Assembly: GCF_000003815.2 (NCBI RefSeq)
Contig: NC_049979.1
Coordinates: 33,443,506 to 33,507,505 of the forward strand
Source: Branchiostoma floridae
Taxonomy: Eukaryota > Chordata > Leptocardii > Amphioxiformes > Branchiostomatidae
Direction: 5' to 3'
Length of the DNA stretch: 64,000 nucleotides
Shown: piece after piece, positions 59,301 through 64,000 of the stretch
Layout: the number at the start of each line of letters is the position of its first letter
Numbering within the stretch: the stretch's first letter is position 1
Position numbers and translations under genes: made by a program
The notes under the pieces: model-generated
The model's database searches: none
The model's input: only the letters and a program-made list of their open reading frames with translations
What the model was told of the DNA's origin: nothing

Positions 59301-62300
59301 AGAGAGAGGAGAGAAAGAGAGAGGGGAGAGAGAGGGAGGGATAGAGAAGGAGAGAAAGAGAGAAAGAGAGAGGGGGAAGGAGATTAAGAGAGAGAAAGAG
59401 AGAGGGGCAGGGGAGAAAGAGGGAGTGAGAGAGAGGAGAGAGAGGATAGAAAGAGAGGGAGGGAGAGAGATAGGAGAGAAAGAGAGAGGGGAGGGGAGAG
59501 AGAGGGAGGGAAATAAATGAACTCTTTTTTGACACAGCGACTTTCGTAAGGTTTATAAACTACTTACTGCATATATAAACACACACATATAAATATCTAT
59601 CGATAGGAATAAGTCAACATATTGAGTCTAGCGTGGCATTTTCACTATCGTTCTGCGGTATAAACATTCTTTGGTAGTGGGCAAATAATGTTGTTAAATT
59701 TATCTATCGAATAGAAAGTAGGAAATTCTTTAGAGCAAGCGGAAAGAAATGTGCACAGCCTTGTGTGTTTATCATTAATGCTAGTTCACCTTTATCCGCG
59801 GGGTAACCTATATCCGTTGCTTTAAAAAACAGCGTTTTAGGGCTATCATGCGAAATGTGAGTTCAAACTGCTATATTTTGAAAATATTACAATTCGAAAC
59901 AACCGTCCGACGACTTGATATACATAAATGTGCTGTTTTGAAAAACAACGGATATAAGTTACCCCACAGATAAAGGTGAACTAGCGTTATCACACGCCCG
60001 TACCTTTATAACGTGGTGTTTGCCGCCCAGCTTAGGCATCTCAAACACATGGCACCAGTACGTCGTGTCTTGATTAGGAATTGTGACCTGGTGACATGTA
60101 AATTATAAAGTTGTAAAGTTACAAGATATTAAGTGTAACAGTCACACATTCAATAACATGCTGGTACCCTAGTTCCATGTGTATCTCCTTTACGGTTAAA
60201 ATCCTAAAGTTATATCAGATAGAAAAATTAATGGTTATATTTTTGACTATCAAGCGTTAGCTATGTCGTGTCAAAGATATTGCATGGGATGGTGACTGCT
60301 ACTGTGCACTGGTTACAGCTCTAATTTCTACAATGTTTTGATTGTAATTAACTGTGTAATATGTGGTGAGTTGACAATTAAGTTGAAGTATCAATTTGAC
60401 TATTGTAAGCAAATGATACTTTTATTCAGTTTTACCACATTTCTGGAAGGATTGACATAACAGGTGAATATCACAATTGCAAGATGTCAACCCGGAGACC
60501 AGACTGTAAGGTTTGATCCACTCATGCCGGGAAGGACCCCTACTCTTTTCAATAAGTGCGGTGGGTGCTCGAGGTGTGGCTCTCCCCGAACAAGTACGGG
60601 ACCTCCATTTAACATCGTATCCGAGGAATGGCCCTAGCCTAAGCCATGTACTCATTTTTCACCTGAGTGAAGTTAGGAAAGTGCCTTTCCCAAGGACACA
60701 AGACACACCTCTTGGGCCTGAGCCCAAAGCGCTGCCGATTACGATCTTTGAAGATTGTTTAGACTTACGCAGAATTTATCTATTCTCCAAGCAGAGGTTG
60801 GTTCACGGGGATTAGATAGTAGTGGCCTGGATTTTTACCTGCTCGCTTCCCTCCCAGTGTATCAAGAATTTTAATTTTGATTTGAGTTTTCATCGCATGA
60901 ATGTCAGACATGATGGCATGAATGTTAGGACTGTTTGTCTTTCGAAGATGACAGTAAAGTGAAAGAAGATAAACCTTACATTGTTCATGAGGAGATCAAC
61001 TGTGTAGGCTGTTCCTACTGAACTTGTCTGGTCCGGGATGATCCTCTCCAGAAGAAGTGTAGCCCTGGCCCCCTTGTTGGGCCCATGGTAGGTCGGGCCG
61101 TTCACCCCAGACTCGTCTTCAGGGTCCTCGTCATGCCACGCCCATATCACCCGCAAGGTGTCGTCCTGGATACGGCAAACATTCGTCGACATGTATGTAT
61201 CAACACATCTATCTACTCACGGTACTACTATCCTCCTGGTACGGCAAACATTTGTCGACACGTATGTTATCGGGGTGGGTATTGGTACGATGTAACATAA
61301 CAGGTACAAAACCGAGTTTTCTTGTTGGACCGATCCAGAAAAACCGGACCTGAAAAAAATCAGTGAACCGGATGTTGGACAGATTCGAAAATGAACATAT
61401 CAATCCGGCTGGCGTTCACGTGTTTTGAGGCTTACAGGTCCAAGAAAATAACAAGAGCGAAGTAGAGGTGATTGTCATTTTTACCAAGTTTCTACAGGGA
61501 AACTTGGTCTAAAACAGAGCCAGTTAGTTTTGTTTACATGAAGATAGGATCCTTTAAAAACGCCAATGGACGTCGGACACTGCATCAAACAGAATCCTTT
61601 GTAGTGAAATGGACCATTGTTTTGAGTATAGCCCATTCACAAAATTTTCACAGATAGGTTCAGGTTCGGACCTGGACCTGATCCTCTGGAACTGGACCGT
61701 CGCTGCACCTGAATTTTTCTGTACCGGTACCAACCCCTAGTATGTAACATTACTAACTCGGTATCTATTCACAATTCTACTATCGACACATAGCAATTTG
61801 CGAAGCTATTTCTCCCACAATGACATCAGTAACGTTACGTACGTTGATGACGCGATCCCTCTCGTCACATGTCGTCAGTTTCCTGTTGAACCTCAGGACG
61901 GTGTGAGTCCCGTTCTCGTACCCAGACACCAGCTCCCAGTCCTGACTCTCGTCCACAGAGGGTTCTGCCTTGGCGTCGGCATACCGGTCCTGCAATGGTA
62001 TATAGTATGTTACAACTAACAGGGAAGCTTGAGAGCAGAATGGTGTTTTGATATTCCTCTCTTTTCTGTTCAACTGTTCGTTTATTTTTGGTCACTCGTG
62101 AACACGCATGTGTTAACATGTACACTAATAGCAACAGTGGCCCATGGCTAGTCGGGCCTAGTACGGTTAAGGCGGAATCTCACTGCACTTGCGTCAAGCT
62201 TGCGCCATTGCGGGGTTCGTTCTCTGTGTCAATGTTTTGTTATTTTCACCGATTTTTTTAATTATTTAGATATTGCGTAATACGTAAAAGTATGACATAG

Positions 62301-63600
62301 AAGACGACAAACTACACAAAAAGTAAGAGAATTCGTTCTTTATCTCTGAAATTCGTCTAGTATCTTTCGAACTCCGCAGTGACGCAAGCGTGACGCAAGT
62401 GCAGTGAGATACCACCTTACGCTCCAGTGATTTTATTGTTTGTGACCTGTAAAATTTTGATGTATTCAAAGCTGTGACAGTTCATTGACCCTTATCTGCG
62501 TGGAATAAATGACTAACTGACGATACTATTTGTATTTGTATTTGTAACGGCAGAGAAAATAAACCTACAGAACTTTGACCAGGCCAGGGTGTTTGACAGG
62601 GGAGGCGGAATGTGTGCTTTAACATGTCATATCTGGCTCAAGTCAACCATTTCAAATCCCTGTAACCAGTTATAAAGTCATATTTTTCTGGATATATTTC
62701 GCTCATATTTAGCTATATAGGCACAACAGGTTCCTTGCCGGTAGTTGACGAATAGTCTTCAATCAATACGACCAATGAATAACTACAAAACGCAGGAAAT
62801 CGTACACAATACTATTAAGGGTCATAAAAAGCAAATGTTTCGGACTTTATTTCGCCTAGAGTGCTGTGAGATTTAATTATTCGGCCAATCCTCCCTAGAA
62901 AAAACCTAAAACTATCTGTATCTGTATAGCTGGTATAACCGCCCTTCGGTGTAACACACCAGCGTAACACACTTTCTGTATCCATATAGCTGGTATAACC
63001 GTCTTTCGGCGTAACACACCAGCTTCGCAGGCACGCGGTGCGGCAGTAGCTGGTTACCAGTATATTACACCGAAAGACCCGTCACACCTAACTTTTGCAT
63101 ATCTATCTCTCTTTTGCATATATATCTAGTTTTAAGAAGTGTTCTTTAAAACTACATGACATATCTAGCTCAAGTAAACCTCTATAAAAGGGCAAAGTGC
63201 AAATACCAAACCTAGGTTACTAGCGTGTCATCATTATGTGAACTGCTGAAATGCCTCGATAGTCGTTTCGCATGAGGAGATAGATGCAACACCTGGTAGC
63301 TATCGGTGGGGTACGTACCGTTAGGTGCGCGGTCCCGTCTTTAACCCATCCGATGACGATATCGGATCCCGGCATGCCTCCGTTCGGGGACAGACCCAAC
63401 CCGACCCATCCTGTCGTCTGCACGTGGGCTTCGAACTCAATCTTCTCCTCATCAAACTTCCAGAACAAATGAAACTTATCCTCCTCGTCTAGAGCCTCGT
63501 GGTGAGTAAAATCACCGGATCCTATAGCTAAAGCCTGCCCCCCATGATTGGGGACTAAGGCCAAAACTATAACACAAAAACTCTGGAAGATTCTAGCCAT
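47325..63600 (-). CDS. moxd1-like: DBH-like monooxygenase (MOXD1 type), copy B
   Basis: Twelve exons: 63600..63319, 61989..61843, 61165..60980, 60087..60004, 59035..58841, 58334..58232, 57576..57410, 52470..52285, 51399..51340, 50597..50464, 48116..47933, 47507..47325; 1911 nt, 636 aa. Exon 4 is one codon shorter and exon 11 two codons longer than in copy A; all phases agree. Copper ligands are kept: GKHHVIK, VHHLLVYTC, NLHSHLLG and PQEMC. The signal peptide starts MARIFQSFCVIVLALVP; six of 94 exon 1 residues differ from copy A. Exon 11 differs most (GGSFYADID against NNRFDMD). The C-terminal hydrophobic tail is identical in sequence. Intron 7 is swollen by a LINE and intron 10 by a foldback element. 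Role as for copy A; the substrate is unknown. Confidence 0.92.
48661..50424. mobile_element. Foldback transposon in intron 10 of copy B
   Basis: Arms 48661-48945 and about 50115-50424 are inverted arrays of CGAAAAGGAACG with TACCGAAAGTGCG blocks; inner edges ATGAAGCAAACTTAAATAAA and its near-complement also match. Flanking 8-bp duplications GCTGAGAC (48653-48660) and GTTGAGAC (50425-50432) agree at 7 of 8. Copy A has the uninterrupted site AGTCTCAACACGCC at about 40700. An 8-bp TSD suggests hAT-like mobilisation. The interior has no recognised transposase. Confidence 0.9.
51726..51847. mobile_element. Small MITE with TACCCCGTCAC ends
   Basis: Begins TACCCCGTCAC and ends GTGACGGGGTA. The body GCCTCCTCGTAATTTAGAGC matches the core of the foldback at 1-1992, where the first half is inverted. 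Confidence 0.85.
52011..52256 (-). mobile_element. 5S rRNA-derived SINE
   Basis: On the minus strand the head reads GATCTCGGAAGTTAAGCAAC..GGACAGTTCTTGGATGGGGG ACC, closely resembling the internal promoter region and 3' half of eukaryotic 5S rRNA. It ends in an ATTATTATCATTATTA tail. GGATAA flanks it at 52005-52010 and 52257-52262, a 6-bp TSD. The 5S-like part covers about 52150-52250. Confidence 0.8.
52545..52953. mobile_element. Intron 7 MITE of copy B, main part
   Basis: Starts CACAGTGTTGACTCTCGCCA with ACGATATCAACCCTGCCTTT, equivalent to 38082-38557 in copy A. The other arm is cut by the LINE at 52965-57272 and continues at about 57284-57305. Confidence 0.78.
53178..53720 (-). pseudogene. 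LINE C-terminal domain
   Basis: The minus-strand frame begins YNLRNKHNLQPP, with RSFIPYSTYHWNGLDIAVRS and a zinc-knuckle-like CSCGSRCESVVHYLLYCPNY, then a stop. It continues the RT above, separated by the nested insertion. Confidence 0.82.
53727..54625. mobile_element. Insertion nested in the LINE, with GTAACAAACGTTACC palindromes
   Basis: The ends near CTCGTTCTCATTGAAATGTC (53727) and GACATTAAAATGAGAACGAG (54625) are inverted. Inside, GGTAACGTTTGTTACA occurs at about 53904, 54066 and 54249. At 53888-53919 it forms a perfect 32-bp palindrome with half-site TGTAACAAACGTTACC. No transposase recognised. Confidence 0.6.
54766..56700 (-). pseudogene. LINE reverse transcriptase domain
   Basis: A long open frame with KACGYDNVDNRFLK, NYRPVSLLPCLSKILEKNVF, QSGFIRGDSTVGQLV, VRAVYLDFSRAFDKVWH (motif A), RAGVPQGSVLGPLLFLVYIN (motif B), CPFLFADDSSLVD (motif C, FADD) and LKTEEMCFSRK. 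The frame breaks near 54766-54769 (one base missing in a run), after which KLSDRRHIHSLSMFHKTVHG continues in another frame. Both lesions are at homopolymers, so the element looks recently dead. CR1/L2/Jockey group by motif style. Confidence 0.88.
56700..57272 (-). pseudogene. LINE apurinic-like endonuclease domain
   Basis: The minus-strand frame reads AVRLNLDVIAVSETWLGDPV, HGGGVLIYIS, ECIWLELF, SVYYRPPGQD, GDFNAKHEAWWA and SLIDLLFINEKN: the SETWL, GDFN and H-W signatures of the EEP endonuclease of non-LTR elements. The N-terminal strand is missing because of 5' truncation. It is followed by a one-base frame change relative to the RT, near the plus-strand T run at 56700-56704. The frame also reads through exon 7 of copy B by chance. 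Confidence 0.85.
57900..58140. repeat. Intron 6 repeat shared by both copies
   Basis: Matches 37261-37480 of copy A in inverted order (GGAGGTTACCCTCCGGTCAC, CTTTATGGTCCA). It contains a small hairpin GGAGGTTACCCTCC. It predates the duplication. Confidence 0.6.
58410..58770. mobile_element. Intron 5 foldback of copy B
   Basis: Counterpart of 35420-35880: GTGATACGCACGAATCTTAT, a central AACACACCAGCTTCGCAGGC block, then inverted TTCGTGCGGATCACATAAGG. The AACACACCAGC block recurs at 62930-63060. Confidence 0.6.
59045..59515. repeat. (GA)n purine microsatellite at the exon 5 acceptor of copy B
   Basis: About 470 bases of GAGAGA/GGGAGA (pyrimidine-rich on the gene strand), starting 10 bases from the exon 5 boundary at 59035. 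The array in copy A is about 170 bases. Long open frames here are repeat artefacts. Confidence 0.96.
59780..59986. mobile_element. GGGGTAACC-family MITE in intron 4 of copy B
   Basis: Ends GCTAGTTCACCTTTATCCGC and GATAAAGGTGAACTAGCG, ending 18 bases from the exon 4 boundary at 60004. Copy A has none in intron 4. Confidence 0.85.
60422..60749 (-). mobile_element. tRNA-derived SINE in intron 3 of copy B
   Basis: Reverse complement of 31438-31795: minus-strand head AAAGATCGTAATCGGCAGCG, body CCTTGGGAAAGGCACTTTCC. Part of the tRNA-like head has been lost. Confidence 0.8.
62166..62422. mobile_element. MITE in intron 1 of copy B
   Basis: Inverted ends AAGGCGGAATCTCACTGCAC and GTGCAGTGAGATACCACCTT, arms about 36 bases with TTGCGTCAAGCTTGCG. 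Not seen in copy A intron 1. Confidence 0.85.
62930..63075. repeat. Short repeat with AGCTGGTATAACCG units
   Basis: Two direct units of AGCTGGTATAACCG..TTTCGGTGTAACACACCAGC type in intron 1 of copy B. The same block appears at 58540-58600 and, diverged, at 35610-35720. Confidence 0.6.
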
Positions 63601-63829
63601 ACTGACTGCTGTACTACTGCTGTACTGCTTGGTCAGTTATGTAAGAAATATTTGATGTATGACGTATGCGTTTCCAAAGCAACAGGTCATGTCAGGATGA
63701 TTGACAGTGAGGGCCCTGGGATAGCCATACAGGGAGATGGAACAATGAGTCATGATACTGAATCATGATGACGCACAAGCACAAACAGACGAACTTAGTG
63801 TTATTTTGAAACTTTTAAGTGTGTACAAT

Positions 63830-64000
63830 GCACTCTGTACTAAGAATGGCTGATCGCAAACAAAGTAAAACAGTTTTAAATGAAATATATAAAGCTAAAT
63901 CAAGTTAAGGTGTTCGTCCTGGGATTTTTTTCATAAAGCGACGGGGCGGTAAATTAAGAAAAATTGAAAATGTCTAGAGTAAAGGTGGGGGCTCAAACAA
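63830..64000 (-). repeat. Promoter-side repeat of copy B, running off the window
   Basis: Reverse complement of part of the 31952-32900 family (GTTCGTCCTGGGATTTTTTT, AGCGACGGGGCGGTAAATT) and of the sequence upstream of copy A near 24180-24300. The duplication therefore continues past the right edge. Confidence 0.7.

Noticed and set aside
58925-59535. Arg/Glu-rich and Ser/Leu-rich long frames
   Set aside because: They are translations of the (GA)n microsatellite in different frames. The same applies to 34919-35272.
24488-63600. The two MOXD1 copies as an assembly artefact (two haplotypes joined head to tail)
   Set aside because: Coding differences, in-frame length differences in exons 4 and 11, and several private insertions with target duplications in each arm argue for two loci. 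Long reads should still confirm it.

Overview
The window is eukaryotic, intron-rich and crowded with transposable elements. Compact exons with canonical GT..AG introns, a chordate-type DOMON/copper monooxygenase gene, very many MITE and foldback elements, tRNA- and 5S-derived SINEs and CR1/I-like LINEs suggest an invertebrate chordate; amphioxus (Branchiostoma) is my best guess. That is inference from gene style, not a database match. I see no operon, CRISPR array or prokaryotic system.

Layout. 1-1992: foldback transposon. 3147-5379 (-): broken C2-domain gene, cut by a 100-base N gap. 5.5-7.2 kb: microsatellites and minisatellites. 7648-11163 (-): four-exon gene for a type II membrane protein with NPxY motifs in its cytoplasmic tail and a cysteine-rich hevein-like end. 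12001-13783 (+): 5'-truncated I-like LINE with a target-site duplication (TSD). 13.8-19.7 kb: mostly non-coding, with a Harbinger fragment, a perfect palindrome and a four-copy satellite. 19770-20971 (+): intact two-exon C2 gene, paralogue of the broken one.

From about 24 kb to the right edge the window is one large inverted duplication. Copy A (+, 24488-42037) and copy B (-, 47325-63600) are two 12-exon genes for a DBH-like monooxygenase (MOXD1 type, DOMON plus two copper domains), arranged tail to tail around a spacer of about 2.7 kb. By hand splicing both are open from start to stop (635 and 636 aa), with every expected copper ligand. Intron phases agree throughout; the only exon length differences are one codon in exon 4 and two in exon 11.

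The arms carry different insertions: a LINE, a foldback element, MITEs and SINEs present in one arm and absent at the matching point of the other. These show that A and B are separate loci, not one locus assembled twice, and they give a relative insertion order.

The main gene-level points of interest are the inverted MOXD1 pair, the type II NPxY/hevein-like protein and the intact/broken C2 pair. All splice models are by eye and have no transcript support.
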